This document shows positions 1-7,933 of a stretch of DNA of 22,392 nucleotides, in pieces. This DNA comes from JBFWWW01 sp050245975. Its GTDB lineage: Bacteria > Pseudomonadota > Alphaproteobacteria > Rhizobiales > Hyphomicrobiaceae. The stretch's first letter is position 1, and the number at the start of each line of letters is the position of its first letter. The notes under the pieces were generated by a model. It searched no databases, had not been told where the DNA came from, and saw only the letters and a list, made by a program, of their open reading frames with translations. A program made the translations under genes and the position numbers. Location: NCBI GenBank assembly GCA_050245975.1, contig JBFWWW010000045.1:1-22392 (forward strand), given 5' to 3'.

Positions 1-1
1 C

Positions 2-283
2 TCCACCATTCCGACCTTCTCGGGCAAGCTTCTGGGCGAGCGCATCGGCCGCGAATGGGTGCTGCCCATCTTCGTCGCCGTCGCGGCGATGGTGGCGTGC
101 CTGCTCACCTATCCCTATGCGACGCTGACGGTGGTGACCCTCGTCTACCTGGCCTTCATCCCGGTCAGCTATCGCCGCTATCGCCATCTGCTGGCCACGA
201 CGCCGGCCGAGCCGACGCATGCGACGCATCCGTCGGGCGTGCATGTGAGCGACATGCCGGCCGCCGGCGACACCAAGCACTAG
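2..283 (+). CDS. pssA: CDP-diacylglycerol-serine O-phosphatidyltransferase (C-terminal part)
   Basis: This is the 3' end of a gene that begins before the window; the reading frame is open from base 2. It matches the C-terminus of alphaproteobacterial phosphatidylserine synthase. The conserved stretch reads PTFSGKLLGERIGREWVLP, and a hydrophobic membrane segment with the pattern YPYATLTVVTLVYLAFIPVS follows. The enzyme joins serine to CDP-diacylglycerol in the inner membrane, the first committed step to phosphatidylethanolamine. The last 30 or so residues are a hydrophilic, Thr/His/Pro-rich tail and look non-conserved. The catalytic CDP-alcohol phosphotransferase motif lies outside the window, so activity cannot be judged. 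The gene is convergent with the mannose-1-phosphate guanylyltransferase gene, 23 bp away. Identification rests on family recall of a short piece. Confidence 0.8.
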   Translation, partial: STIPTFSGKLLGERIGREWVLPIFVAVAAMVACLLTYPYATLTVVTLVYLAFIPVSYRRYRHLLATTPAEPTHATHPSGVHVSDMPAAGDTKH

Positions 284-306
284 ACTAGCCGGGCCGAGGG
301 GAAGCG

Positions 307-1749
307 CTACTTCGTCTCGTCGGGCGTGCGCCGGTAGATGTCGTCGCTGCGCACGATGTCGTCCTCGCCGAGGTAGCTGCCGATCTGCACCTCGATGATC
401 TCCAGCGGCACCTTGCCGGGGTTCTCCAGCCGGTGCCACTGCGTGGCGACGATGTAGACGGACTCGTTCTCGCCCACCAGCTTCTCGATATCGCCGATGA
501 TGACGCGCGCGGTCCCCTGCACCACGACCCAGTGCTCGGACCGGTGGTGGTGCATCTGCAGCGACAGCTTGCCGCCCGGGTTGACGTGCAGCAGCTTCAC
601 CTGGAAGCGGGGAGCGATGCTCAGCGTCTCGAAGAAGCCCCAGGGCCGGTAGCTGCGCACGTGGCGCTCGTGCTCGGGCCGGCCCGCATCGCGCAGCCGG
701 GCGACGATCCGGCTCACGTCCTGCGCGCGCGCCCGGTCCGCCACCAGCAGCGCGTCGGCCGTATCGACGATCACCAGGTCCTTCACGCCGACGGTGGCGA
801 CGAGCGCCTTTCCCGAATGGACGAAGCTGTCGTGCGTATCCTCGAGGATCGCGTCGCCCGTGACGACGTTGCCGTCCCGGTCGCGGTGCGCGACGTCCCA
901 CAGCGAGGACCACGATCCGACGTCGTTCCAGCCCATGTCGACCGGCACGACGGCCGCCGCCTTGGTGCGCTCCATCACCGCATAGTCGATGGAGATCGAT
1001 GGCGCGGCCTCGAGCGCCGCCTTGTCGAGGCGCAGGAAGCCGAGGTCCAATTTCGCGCCGTCGAAGGTCTTGCGCGCCGCAGCCAGTACGGCGGGCGCGT
1101 GGCGCTCCATCTCGTCGAGCAGCGTCTGCGCGCGGAAGACGAAAATGCCGCTGTTCCAGTGGTAGCCGCCGTCGGCCAGGTAGGTGGCAGCCGTCGCCGC
1201 GTCCGGCTTCTCGAAAAATCCCGCGGCCTCGAACGCGCCGGGATAGCCGTCGAGCGGCTTGCCCTGGCGGATGTAGCCGTAGCCGGTGTGCGGCTCATGG
1301 GCGCGGATGCCGAACAGCACCAGGCGCCCGCTTTCGGCCACCCGGGCCGCGAGCTTTACCGCCTCGCGGAAGCGTGCCTCGTCGCGGATGACGTGGTCGG
1401 ACGGCATGACGATGAGGATGCCGTCGGCATCGTCCGCCACCACCGACAGTGCGGCCACGGCGATGGCCGCCGCCGTGTTGCGCGCCACCGGCTCGAGGAT
1501 GATGGCGCGCGTCGCGATCCCGCTCTTGGCGATCTCGTCGCGGGCTAGGAAGCGGTGGTCGTTGTTGCACAGGAGCGTGGGCGGCGCGAAGCCGTCGTCC
1601 ACCGGCAGCCGCCGCAAGGCGGAAACGAGGAAGCTGTCCGGCTGCACCTCGTGGAAGGGGATGAACTGCTTGGGATACATCGCCCGCGACAGCGGCCACA
1701 GCCGCGTGCCGGAGCCTCCGGACAGGATGACGGGATAGATGGAACTCAT
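307..1749 (-). CDS. manC: Mannose-1-phosphate guanylyltransferase / mannose-6-phosphate isomerase (bifunctional, type II PMI)
   Basis: The product (about 480 aa, the usual length) makes GDP-mannose for exopolysaccharide or lipopolysaccharide. The N-terminal nucleotidyltransferase domain opens with the signature LSGGSGTRLWPLSR followed by PKQF (residues about 8-32), which binds GTP and mannose-1-phosphate, and has FFEKP further in. The C-terminal cupin domain (from about residue 365) carries the isomerase signature RPWGFFE, the metal-binding MHHHRSEHW and QWHRLEN. This is the family known as AlgA, XanB, CpsB or ManC. The ATG at 1749 is preferred; an in-frame GTG at 1755 adds two residues, and neither has a strong ribosome binding site. 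It is the last gene of a minus-strand run after the HerA-like gene, with a gap of about 118 bp, so it may also have its own promoter. No glycosyltransferase genes are adjacent. Confidence 0.95.
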   Translation of the reverse strand: MSSIYPVILSGGSGTRLWPLSRAMYPKQFIPFHEVQPDSFLVSALRRLPVDDGFAPPTLLCNNDHRFLARDEIAKSGIATRAIILEPVARNTAAAIAVAALSVVADDADGILIVMPSDHVIRDEARFREAVKLAARVAESGRLVLFGIRAHEPHTGYGYIRQGKPLDGYPGAFEAAGFFEKPDAATAATYLADGGYHWNSGIFVFRAQTLLDEMERHAPAVLAAARKTFDGAKLDLGFLRLDKAALEAAPSISIDYAVMERTKAAAVVPVDMGWNDVGSWSSLWDVAHRDRDGNVVTGDAILEDTHDSFVHSGKALVATVGVKDLVIVDTADALLVADRARAQDVSRIVARLRDAGRPEHERHVRSYRPWGFFETLSIAPRFQVKLLHVNPGGKLSLQMHHHRSEHWVVVQGTARVIIGDIEKLVGENESVYIVATQWHRLENPGKVPLEIIEVQIGSYLGEDDIVRSDDIYRRTPDETK

Positions 1750-1867
1750 GGCCACAAACGCCCGCGGGTCCTGCTCCGGCTCCGTTCTTGCGGGCCGGCG
1801 TCGTTCTAGCAGTCGGCGCCGCTTCGCTCAAGAAACGGGCCGGCCACCCTCGCGGCAATTCTTGGCG
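1750..1867. other. Gap between herA-like gene and manC, no clear feature
   Basis: These 118 bp separate two minus-strand genes. The stretch is GC-rich with GGCCGG palindromic runs, but I see no hairpin followed by a T-run, no convincing -35/-10 pair and no small ORF with a ribosome binding site. It could hold a promoter for manC that I cannot recognise. Confidence 0.3.
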
Positions 1868-3835
1868 TCAGCGCGGCGGCTGGCGTTGCATCAGCTTCTC
1901 GCGCAGCGAGCGCAGCGAGGTGGCCCCCGCGGGTTCCTCGCCCCTGCGGAACGGCGTCGTTCCATCGCGGCGCAAGGTGGCGGGATTGCCGCGGGTGTGG
2001 GCCTGCGCCCGGCCGAAGCCGTCGGTGTCGCGTGTGTCCTCGGGCCACTCCTGTCCGCCGGTGTCCGCGTCCACGTAGGGCTGCTCCGGCTCGCCGTCCG
2101 GCGCCTGCGCGCCGGGCGGCAGGCCCATGGCCTCCGCCAGCATGCTCACCTGCGCGCTCTGGTCGCCGGGGCCGCTGGAGGAGGCGCGCCAGCGCTCGAC
2201 GATGCTTTCCAGGAAGCCCTCGTCGCCCACGGAGTTCTGCCAGCGCTCGGAGAAGCGCGCGGTCGAGCTGCGCGGCATGGCGCTGCGCGGCAGCTCGTCG
2301 AACTTGATGCGCACCGGCAGCGTCACGCCGTCGCCGAATGCGATGGCCTCGCGCTGACCGAGCGCCGGCAGGAACTCGATCAGGCCCGAGCCGCTGTCCG
2401 AGACGGCCGACTGCACGATCTGCTGGTCGCGGTCGTTCGACATGCGCAGCGCGAACACCGTGTTGCACTGGGACAGGATGGTGGGGTCGATTTCCGCCGG
2501 CCGTTGCGTGACGATGCACAGCGAGGCGCCGTATTTGCGGCCTTCCTTGGCGATGCGGGCGATGGCGCGCTTGCACGGCTCGAAGCCGAGCGTCGGGTTG
2601 GCCGGCACATAGCGGTGGGCTTCCTCGCACACCAGCGTCACCGGCACGCGGCCCTCGCTCCACAGCGCGAAGTCGAACGACATGCGGCACAGCACGGAGA
2701 CGACGACGTTGATGATCTCCGTCGGCAGCCCCGTCAGCTCCAGGATCGTCACCGGCTTGGTGTTGACCGGAACCCGGAACATGCGGCCCAGGATCTGCGC
2801 CATGCCGTCGTACACGGTCAGCGAGCCGAACATGAACGCGTAGCGCGTGTCCTGGCTGATGGTATCGAGCCGCGTCTTGATGTTGCGGTATGGAGACAGG
2901 TCGCGCTTGTTCTCCAGCTTGCCCATGCGCTCGTCGAGCATCATGATCAGGTCGGAGATGCGGTAGGGCACCGGTGTGTCGATGGTGTAGCGCGTATCCG
3001 GGTTCTGGCCGCGGCGGATGCCTTGGCCGTCGCGCTGGCCGCGCCCGTTGTAGCGGCCCTTGGCGAGCGGGATCAGCTCCTGCAGCAGCTCGATCTCGCT
3101 CTTGCGCTCCTGCGGGTTGCCGAGCAGCACCTCCACCAGCTCCTCGAACGTCAGCAGCCAGTAGGGAAGCTGCATGTTGCGCGGCGAGATCACCTCGGCC
3201 ATGTCGCCGAACGAGGGCGCGTATTCGTTGTGCGGGTCGAGCAGCAGGATGTGCGCCGCCGGGTTCTCCGCCAGGATCGAGCGCAGGATCAGCGCCGTGG
3301 TGCAGGACTTGCCGGTGCCGGTGGTGCCGAGGATGGCGAAGTGCTTGCCGAGCAGGTCGTCGACGCGGACCATGGCCGGGATCGACGAATCCTGGCGGAT
3401 GCAGCCGACGCGGACCGTATGGTCGCCGTTGCCGCAGAAGGCGAGCTCCAGCTCCGGCTTGTTGGCGACGCGCACGCGGTCGCCGAGCGAGGGATAGGCC
3501 GTCACGCCGCGGTTGAACACGCTCGCCTGGCCGGCGTCGTTCTTCCACAGCTCGCCGACGAGGCCGAGCTCCGCGATCCAGATTTCGCCGTCGCCGTCGC
3601 GCTGGGCGGGCACCGGCACGCTGAGCGCCGAGACGATGGCGAGCACGATGGTGTTTGCCGTATCGATCGCCAGCAGCGTGCCCATCTCCGGACGCTCGAT
3701 GGTGCCGCGCGCGCGCTTGTCGGGCGAGGGGCCGTCGAGCATGACGATCGCCTTCGAGCCCGTCACGGACACGATGCGTCCGATCGACGGGTCGTGCTGG
3801 CCCGGGTTGGCGCCATGCGGTGGAAGGTGTGACAT
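1868..3835 (-). CDS. HerA-type (DUF87) hexameric ATPase
   Basis: A 655-residue protein of the HerA/FtsK-like ATPase superfamily. Residues about 15-150 form a beta-rich N-terminal HAS-barrel-like region. Walker A is GTTGTGKS at 170-177. The HerA-typical DPHNEY follows at about 200-205. The Walker B/catalytic glutamate region is VTLVCEEAH at about 399-407, followed by the sensor segment VTQRPAEID (442-450) and the arginine-containing FALRMSNDRDQQ (461-472). Family members are ring-shaped DNA translocases, which in archaea work with the nuclease NurA and in bacteria sometimes with defence effectors. The C-terminal 120 residues are Gly/Pro/charge-rich and look disordered. The start codon follows AGAGAGA at good spacing. 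The gene begins 26 bp after the histidine kinase stop, so the two are probably co-transcribed. No nuclease partner is visible, so the cellular role is unknown. Confidence 0.88.
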   Translation of the reverse strand: MSHLPPHGANPGQHDPSIGRIVSVTGSKAIVMLDGPSPDKRARGTIERPEMGTLLAIDTANTIVLAIVSALSVPVPAQRDGDGEIWIAELGLVGELWKNDAGQASVFNRGVTAYPSLGDRVRVANKPELELAFCGNGDHTVRVGCIRQDSSIPAMVRVDDLLGKHFAILGTTGTGKSCTTALILRSILAENPAAHILLLDPHNEYAPSFGDMAEVISPRNMQLPYWLLTFEELVEVLLGNPQERKSEIELLQELIPLAKGRYNGRGQRDGQGIRRGQNPDTRYTIDTPVPYRISDLIMMLDERMGKLENKRDLSPYRNIKTRLDTISQDTRYAFMFGSLTVYDGMAQILGRMFRVPVNTKPVTILELTGLPTEIINVVVSVLCRMSFDFALWSEGRVPVTLVCEEAHRYVPANPTLGFEPCKRAIARIAKEGRKYGASLCIVTQRPAEIDPTILSQCNTVFALRMSNDRDQQIVQSAVSDSGSGLIEFLPALGQREAIAFGDGVTLPVRIKFDELPRSAMPRSSTARFSERWQNSVGDEGFLESIVERWRASSSGPGDQSAQVSMLAEAMGLPPGAQAPDGEPEQPYVDADTGGQEWPEDTRDTDGFGRAQAHTRGNPATLRRDGTTPFRRGEEPAGATSLRSLREKLMQRQPPR

Positions 3836-3861
3836 GATCGTCTCTCTTGGCCTCGAAATGT

Positions 3862-4710
3862 CTAGATGAACGTATTGGTATCGGGTGCGTGCGCCGTCTC
3901 GCGCGACTGGCTTGAGCTGACGGTGTGCGCGGGCGGAAGGATGATCGTGACCTCCGTGCCCCTGTTCTTGATGCTGGCGATGTCGAGCGAGCCGCCGTGC
4001 AGCTCCACCAGCGCCTTGGCGATGGGAAGCCCGAGCCCGGTGCCGTCACGCCAGCGCGTGCTGCTCGCATCGACCTGGCCGAACGGGCTCAGCGCGATGC
4101 CGATCTCCTCTTCCGTCATGCCGATGCCGGTGTCGCTGATGCGCACGGCGACGCCGTCGTCGGACAGCCGCTGCGCCTCGAGCGTGACCATGCCGCCCTT
4201 GTTCGTGAATTTGAGGCCGTTGCTGATCAGGTTGGCGAACACCTGCCGCAGCTTGTCGGCGTCGCCGCGCACCGCCGGCAGCTCCTCCGGCAGCAGGCTG
4301 ATGATGGCGATCTCGGCGTCCTGTGCCGCCAGCTCGAAGGCGGCAGCCGATTCGGTCAGCAGCTCGAGCGGGCGGATTTCGCGCTCGTCGAGCGTGTACT
4401 TGCCGCTCTGGATCTTGGAGATGTCGAGAATGTCGTTGATGACGGCGAGGAGGTGGTTGCCGGCGTCCTCGATCAGGCGCGAGTACTCGACGATCTCGGC
4501 ATCGAGCAGGTTGCGCTTCTGGTGCTCGGCGAGCAGGCGCGAGAAGCCGATGACGGTATTGAGCGGCGTCCGCAGCTCATGGCTCATGTTGGCGATGAAT
4601 TGGGATTTGACCTTGCTCGCCAGCTCGGCCTCGATGTGGGCCATGTGCTCGGCCGTGCGGGCACGCTGACGGAGCACCGCGTCGCCCAGCAGCGACGAGT
4701 ATTCGCCCAT
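3862..4710 (-). CDS. Soluble sensor histidine kinase without a visible sensory domain
   Basis: A 282-residue kinase whose start at 4710 is set by a strong ribosome binding site (GGGGAGGA, 6-7 nt from ATG); upstream in-frame codons look untranslated. There is no transmembrane segment or PAS domain. Only about 35 helical residues precede the dimerisation and phosphoacceptor domain, whose H-box is MSHELRTPLN with His44. The ATP-binding domain has an N-box NLISNGLKFT (about 160-169), a G1 box DTGIGM (193-198), an F-box PFGQ (about 210) and a G2 box GTGLGL (about 222-227), so the catalytic core is complete. Similar cores occur in PleC/DivJ-like and hybrid kinases. The input must come from a partner or from the short N-terminal coil. 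No response regulator is adjacent. The HerA-like ATPase gene lies 26 bp downstream in the same direction. Confidence 0.92.
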   Translation of the reverse strand: MGEYSSLLGDAVLRQRARTAEHMAHIEAELASKVKSQFIANMSHELRTPLNTVIGFSRLLAEHQKRNLLDAEIVEYSRLIEDAGNHLLAVINDILDISKIQSGKYTLDEREIRPLELLTESAAAFELAAQDAEIAIISLLPEELPAVRGDADKLRQVFANLISNGLKFTNKGGMVTLEAQRLSDDGVAVRISDTGIGMTEEEIGIALSPFGQVDASSTRWRDGTGLGLPIAKALVELHGGSLDIASIKNRGTEVTIILPPAHTVSSSQSRETAHAPDTNTFI

Positions 4711-4984
4711 CAGGGATCCTCCCCGGGCGGAGCCTATGCCTCCGTTCAGCATCTGGATGCCACGACACCTGCAAGTTCCCATCCGGCAGCTTATGTTCCA
4801 GTCGATAACCTGGGGTTAATTCGCATACGGTGCTTCGCCTCCGGCGCCGGAAACCCGGGCCCCATGATCTTGTGCCCTCACTTGGTGTCGGGCCGCTTCG
4901 GCGCTAGATCTGGCGTCCAGGCCGGCATCGGCGGCGCCCGAAGGCCGCCGGAAACGGGAAATTCAGCCTTAGGGAAGGATTGCC
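4711..4984. promoter_or_regulatory. Divergent intergenic region (histidine kinase / M20 hydrolase), tentative promoter
   Basis: This 274-bp gap must hold promoters for both divergent units. For the rightward gene, TTGGTG (4882-4887), 17 bp and TAGATC (4905-4910) is a weak sigma70-like match. For the leftward kinase I see only AT-richer sequence around 4797-4830 (GATAACCTGGGGTTAATTCG) with no convincing -35/-10 pair. No hairpin terminator, repeat or small gene is evident. The calls are by eye and uncertain. Confidence 0.25.
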
Positions 4985-6223
4985 ATGCGCCCCAACCTGA
5001 CCATCGACGGCGGCCGGCTGTGGGACACGCTCATGGCCTCGGCCGCCATCGGCAAGGGCCCGAAGGGCGGCCTGCGGCGGCTCACCCTGGGCGATGCCGA
5101 CCGGGACATGCGCAACCTGTTCGCGATGTGGGCCAGGGATGCCGGCTACGCGCTCTCCGTCGACCAGCTCGGCTCGATGTTCGTGCGCCGGGAAGGCAGC
5201 GAGCCCGCCCTCCCGCCGGTGCTCGTCGGCAGCCATCTCGACACCCAGGCCGCCGGCGGCCGCTTCGACGGCATTCTCGGTGTGCTGGGCGGGCTCGAGG
5301 TGCTGCGCACCCTCGACGAGCTCGGCATCCGGACGCGCCGCGCGGTCGAGGTGGTCAACTGGACCAACGAGGAGGGCGCGCGCTTCTATCCGCCCATGCT
5401 GTGCTCGCAGGTGTTCGCGGGCAAGGAGAGCGTCGCCTGGGCGCTCGACCGCCGCGACAGGGACGGTCTGCGCTTCGGCGACGAGCTGACGCGCATCGGC
5501 TATGCCGGTTCCGCGCCGGTCGGCGGCCGCGCCGTCGACGGCTATTTCGAGCTTCACATCGAGCAGGGCCCCAGGCTGCATGCGGCCGGCGTTCCGGTCG
5601 GCGTCGTCACCGGCGGCTTTGCCACCGCCGGCATGCGCATCGAGATATCGGGCGAGACGGCCCACGTCGGCCCGACGCCGATGGCGCGCCGGCGCAATGC
5701 CCTGGTCGGCGCCTCGCATGCCGCCGTCGCCATCGACGACATCGGCTGGCGCTACGCGCCGGGCGAGGGCAAGGCCACCGCCGCGCGCCTCGACCTGTGG
5801 CCCAACCTGCCGGGGATCATCTCCGAGCGCGCGATCCTCTTCGCCGACTTCCGCCATCCCGACCGCGGGCAGCTCGACGCGATGCTGGCCGAGGTCGAGA
5901 TCGCGCTCCCCGATTGCGCCCGGCGCGGACGCTGCGAGATGACGGTCGGCGAGCGCTGGGGCTTCGGCGGCCTCGCCTTCGATCCGGAGATGGTCGGCCT
6001 CGTGCGGTCTGCCGCCGCCGAGCTCGGCCATGCGACGCTCGACCTGCTGTCGGAGGCCGGCCACGACGCCTATCACATGGCGTCCATCGTCCCCACGGCC
6101 ATGATCTTCACGCCCTGCAAGGACGGCATCTCCCACAACGAGGCGGAGGACATGACGCTGGAGGACGCTATCCCCGGCGCCAACGTCCTGCTGCATGCGG
6201 TGATCGCGCGAGCAAACCGCTGA
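4985..6223 (+). CDS. M20-family amidohydrolase (N-carbamoyl-L-amino acid hydrolase / beta-ureidopropionase / allantoate amidohydrolase type)
   Basis: A 412-residue metalloenzyme of the M20 amidase/carbamoylase group, which cleaves N-carbamoyl or ureido bonds to release ammonia, CO2 and an amino acid. All metal-site segments are visible: GSHLDT with His84, GGRFDG with Asp95, NWTNEEG with Glu129/Glu130, HIEQGP with His191, and SHNEAED with His384. The central dimerisation domain contains the GETAHVGPTPM segment. The length is normal for the family. The start is supported by AGGGAAGGA ending 6 nt before ATG. The substrate cannot be fixed: no hydantoinase, uricase or dihydropyrimidinase gene lies nearby. 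The gene is followed after 49 bp by an asparaginase in the same direction, suggesting a shared transcript for amide nitrogen recovery. Confidence 0.88.
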   Translation: MRPNLTIDGGRLWDTLMASAAIGKGPKGGLRRLTLGDADRDMRNLFAMWARDAGYALSVDQLGSMFVRREGSEPALPPVLVGSHLDTQAAGGRFDGILGVLGGLEVLRTLDELGIRTRRAVEVVNWTNEEGARFYPPMLCSQVFAGKESVAWALDRRDRDGLRFGDELTRIGYAGSAPVGGRAVDGYFELHIEQGPRLHAAGVPVGVVTGGFATAGMRIEISGETAHVGPTPMARRRNALVGASHAAVAIDDIGWRYAPGEGKATAARLDLWPNLPGIISERAILFADFRHPDRGQLDAMLAEVEIALPDCARRGRCEMTVGERWGFGGLAFDPEMVGLVRSAAAELGHATLDLLSEAGHDAYHMASIVPTAMIFTPCKDGISHNEAEDMTLEDAIPGANVLLHAVIARANR

Positions 6224-6235
6224 GCGGCGAGGACG

Positions 6236-6266
6236 CCAGGAGGAAGCCCAGGAGCCAGCCCAGGAG
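6236..6266 (+). repeat. Three 12-bp-spaced CCAGGAG motifs (repeated Shine-Dalgarno sequence)
   Basis: CCAGGAG occurs at 6236-6242, 6248-6254 and 6260-6266, giving an imperfect tandem repeat of a 12-bp unit (AGCCCAGGAGC-like). Only the third copy is at ribosome binding distance, 6 nt before the asparaginase ATG at 6273. The two upstream copies are extra anti-SD-complementary sites between the M20 gene stop and the asparaginase start. Confidence 0.8.
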
Positions 6267-6272
6267 CGAGCC

Positions 6273-7280
6273 ATGACCGATCCCGTCCTCATCGAGCTGA
6301 CGCGCGGCGGCCGTGTCGAGAGCCGTCATGCCGGCGCCATCGCCCTTGCGCGCGCCAACGGCGAGATCGTCGCGCAGGCCGGCGCCATCGCCGCGCCCGT
6401 CTTTCCGCGCTCGGCGGTCAAGGCCATGCAGGCCGTGCCGCTGATCGAGAGCGGCGCGGCCGACCGCTTCGGCTTCGGCGCCGCCGAGATCGCGCTCGCC
6501 GCCGCCTCCCACAGCGGCACGGAGCGCCATGTCGCGGTCGCGGCCGGCATGCTGGCGCGCGCCGGGCTTTCGGTCGCCGATCTCGGCTGCGGCGCGCACA
6601 TGCCGACGGGCGAGGCGGCCGCCCGCGCGCTCATCCGCGCCGACGTTGCCCCGACGGCGCTCAACAACAACTGCTCGGGCAAGCACGCCGGCATGCTGGC
6701 GACGGCCGTCCATCTGGGCGAGCCGACGGCGGACTACTGGCGCGCCGCCCATCCCGTCCAGCAGCGCGTCGCCGGCGTGCTGGAAGCGACCGCCGGCCTG
6801 TCGCTCTCCGGCGTCACGCCCGGCATCGACGGCTGCTCGCTTCCCAACTGGCCGCTGCCGCTCGCCGCGCTGGCGCAGGCCTTCGCGCGCATCGGCACGG
6901 GCGAGGGGCTGCCGCCCGGCCGCGCCCGCACCTTCCGCCGCATCATGGAAGCCTGCTGGGCGGAGCCCGACATGATGGCGGGCCCCGGCCGGCTCGACAC
7001 CATGGTTCTTGAGCGCCTGCCGCGGCAGGTGTTTCTCAAGACCGGCGCCGAGGGCGTCTACTGCGGTGTCTTCCCGCAGCTTGGCCTGGGGTTCGCGCTC
7101 AAGGCCGACGACGGTGCCAAGCGCGCGGCCGAGGCGATGACGCGCCATCTCATCGCGCGGCTGCTGCCGGGATCGGGCGCCTTCGCCGATCCCGTCCTAC
7201 GCAACTGGCGCGGTCTCGAGGTCGGCGAGACGCGGCCTGCGCCGGCGCTCTCTGCCCTGCTCGACGCCCTGCCCGCCTGA
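6273..7280 (+). CDS. L-asparaginase, ReAV-like (Asparaginase_II family)
   Basis: A 335-residue protein of the Asparaginase_II family, unrelated to E. coli AnsA/AnsB and typified by the inducible Rhizobium etli enzyme ReAV. It hydrolyses asparagine to aspartate and ammonia. The first Ser-Lys pair is in RSAVK (Ser47, Lys50). Ser79 lies in AASHSGTE. The proposed zinc ligands are in NNNCSGKH (Cys134, Lys137) and GIDGC (Cys188), with Asp186 beside it. Lys256 in KTGAEG probably completes the second Ser-Lys pair. From memory these line up with the ReAV active site shifted by one residue. No signal peptide is seen, so it should be cytoplasmic. The start follows CAGGAG. The last 84 bp overlap the 3' end of the opposing pyroglutamyl-peptidase gene. 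Confidence 0.93.
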   Translation: MTDPVLIELTRGGRVESRHAGAIALARANGEIVAQAGAIAAPVFPRSAVKAMQAVPLIESGAADRFGFGAAEIALAAASHSGTERHVAVAAGMLARAGLSVADLGCGAHMPTGEAAARALIRADVAPTALNNNCSGKHAGMLATAVHLGEPTADYWRAAHPVQQRVAGVLEATAGLSLSGVTPGIDGCSLPNWPLPLAALAQAFARIGTGEGLPPGRARTFRRIMEACWAEPDMMAGPGRLDTMVLERLPRQVFLKTGAEGVYCGVFPQLGLGFALKADDGAKRAAEAMTRHLIARLLPGSGAFADPVLRNWRGLEVGETRPAPALSALLDALPA

Positions 7281-7913
7281 CATCGCGATCCTGACCGGCG
7301 GCCGTCCCAGTGCGGTGGCGACGATCTCCACGCCGCCCTCCAGCGCCTCGTCCCACGTCAGCGGACAGCGGCCGCCGGCGCGCGTGCCATCGCTGCCTGC
7401 GAGAGATGCGGGAATATGGATGAAGCCCGTGCGCGTGCCGCTGCCGGCCGAGCAGGCGAGCGACCGGAACAGCACGGCATTGCACAGGTATGTGCCCGCG
7501 TCGCGCGAGATGAACGCCGGCAGGCCGAGCTGGCGCAGGCGGGCGACGATCAGCGGTCCGCGGAAGGTGCTGCCGATGAAGTCGCCTGCGGTCTCGTCGA
7601 GGCAGACCGGCGCGGCGCTGGCGCCGGCCGCGTCGGGGCGCATGCTGGCGCGGTTCACCGCGCGCATCTCGATTTCGAAGCCGCGCGCGCGGCCGGAGAC
7701 GCCGAAGTGCAGCGCCACGTCCGGCCTGGCCTCGGCCAGCAGCGCCGCGACGCGGTCGGGGGCCACCTGCCAGGCCGTCGTGAGGATTTCATCGCGGATG
7801 CGCACGTCCGGCAGCGCGCGCCGTGCCGCGGCCGCGATGGCCGGCACCAGCCGCATGGTGGCGTTGACCGGCACGCCGGGGAAGGGTCCGAATCCCGTCA
7901 GCAGCACGCGCAT
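7197..7913 (-). CDS. pcp: Pyroglutamyl-peptidase I (peptidase family C15)
   Basis: A 238-residue cysteine peptidase that removes N-terminal pyroglutamate from peptides in the cytoplasm. The N-terminus TGFGPFPG is typical. The catalytic triad is recognisable as Glu82 in EMRAVNRA, Cys144 in YLCN and His166 in GFIHIP, close to the Bacillus numbering (81, 144, 168). The substrate-pocket sequences are less conserved than in Firmicute enzymes. The C-terminal tail of about 30 residues is Arg-rich (GRERRRRPR) and falls inside the asparaginase coding region on the other strand, so the tail may have arisen by loss of an earlier stop. The start at 7913 follows GGAGAGAG. The upstream MeaB gene ends 20 bp before it on the same strand, so MeaB and Pcp may share a transcript. 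Confidence 0.9.
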   Translation of the reverse strand: MRVLLTGFGPFPGVPVNATMRLVPAIAAAARRALPDVRIRDEILTTAWQVAPDRVAALLAEARPDVALHFGVSGRARGFEIEMRAVNRASMRPDAAGASAAPVCLDETAGDFIGSTFRGPLIVARLRQLGLPAFISRDAGTYLCNAVLFRSLACSAGSGTRTGFIHIPASLAGSDGTRAGGRCPLTWDEALEGGVEIVATALGRPPVRIAMSGGQGVEQGRERRRRPRLADLETAPVA

Positions 7914-7933
7914 GTCTCTCTCCAGCTTTCCGC

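Noticed and set aside
1739..3832. A 697-codon open frame opposite the HerA-like gene, and similar long frames at 1806-4070 (-), 3925-6276 (+), 4904-6292 (-), 433-1548 (+), 14449-15720 (-), 16881-18026 (-) and 20342-21628 (-).
   Set aside because: The translations are Arg/Ala/Gly/His-rich with no recognisable domain, and they span ends of several well-identified genes. They are the expected result of high GC at third codon positions.
1868..4710. HerA-type ATPase as part of an anti-phage defence island.
   Set aside because: No Sir2, DUF4297, nuclease, NurA or other effector gene, and no phage or mobile-element genes, are in the window. The neighbours are housekeeping genes, so a defence role is not supported here.
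4711..4782. A 24-residue N-terminal extension of the histidine kinase, with several cysteines.
   Set aside because: The strong GGGGAGGA site lies just before the internal ATG at 4710 and falls inside the would-be extension, so translation most likely starts there.
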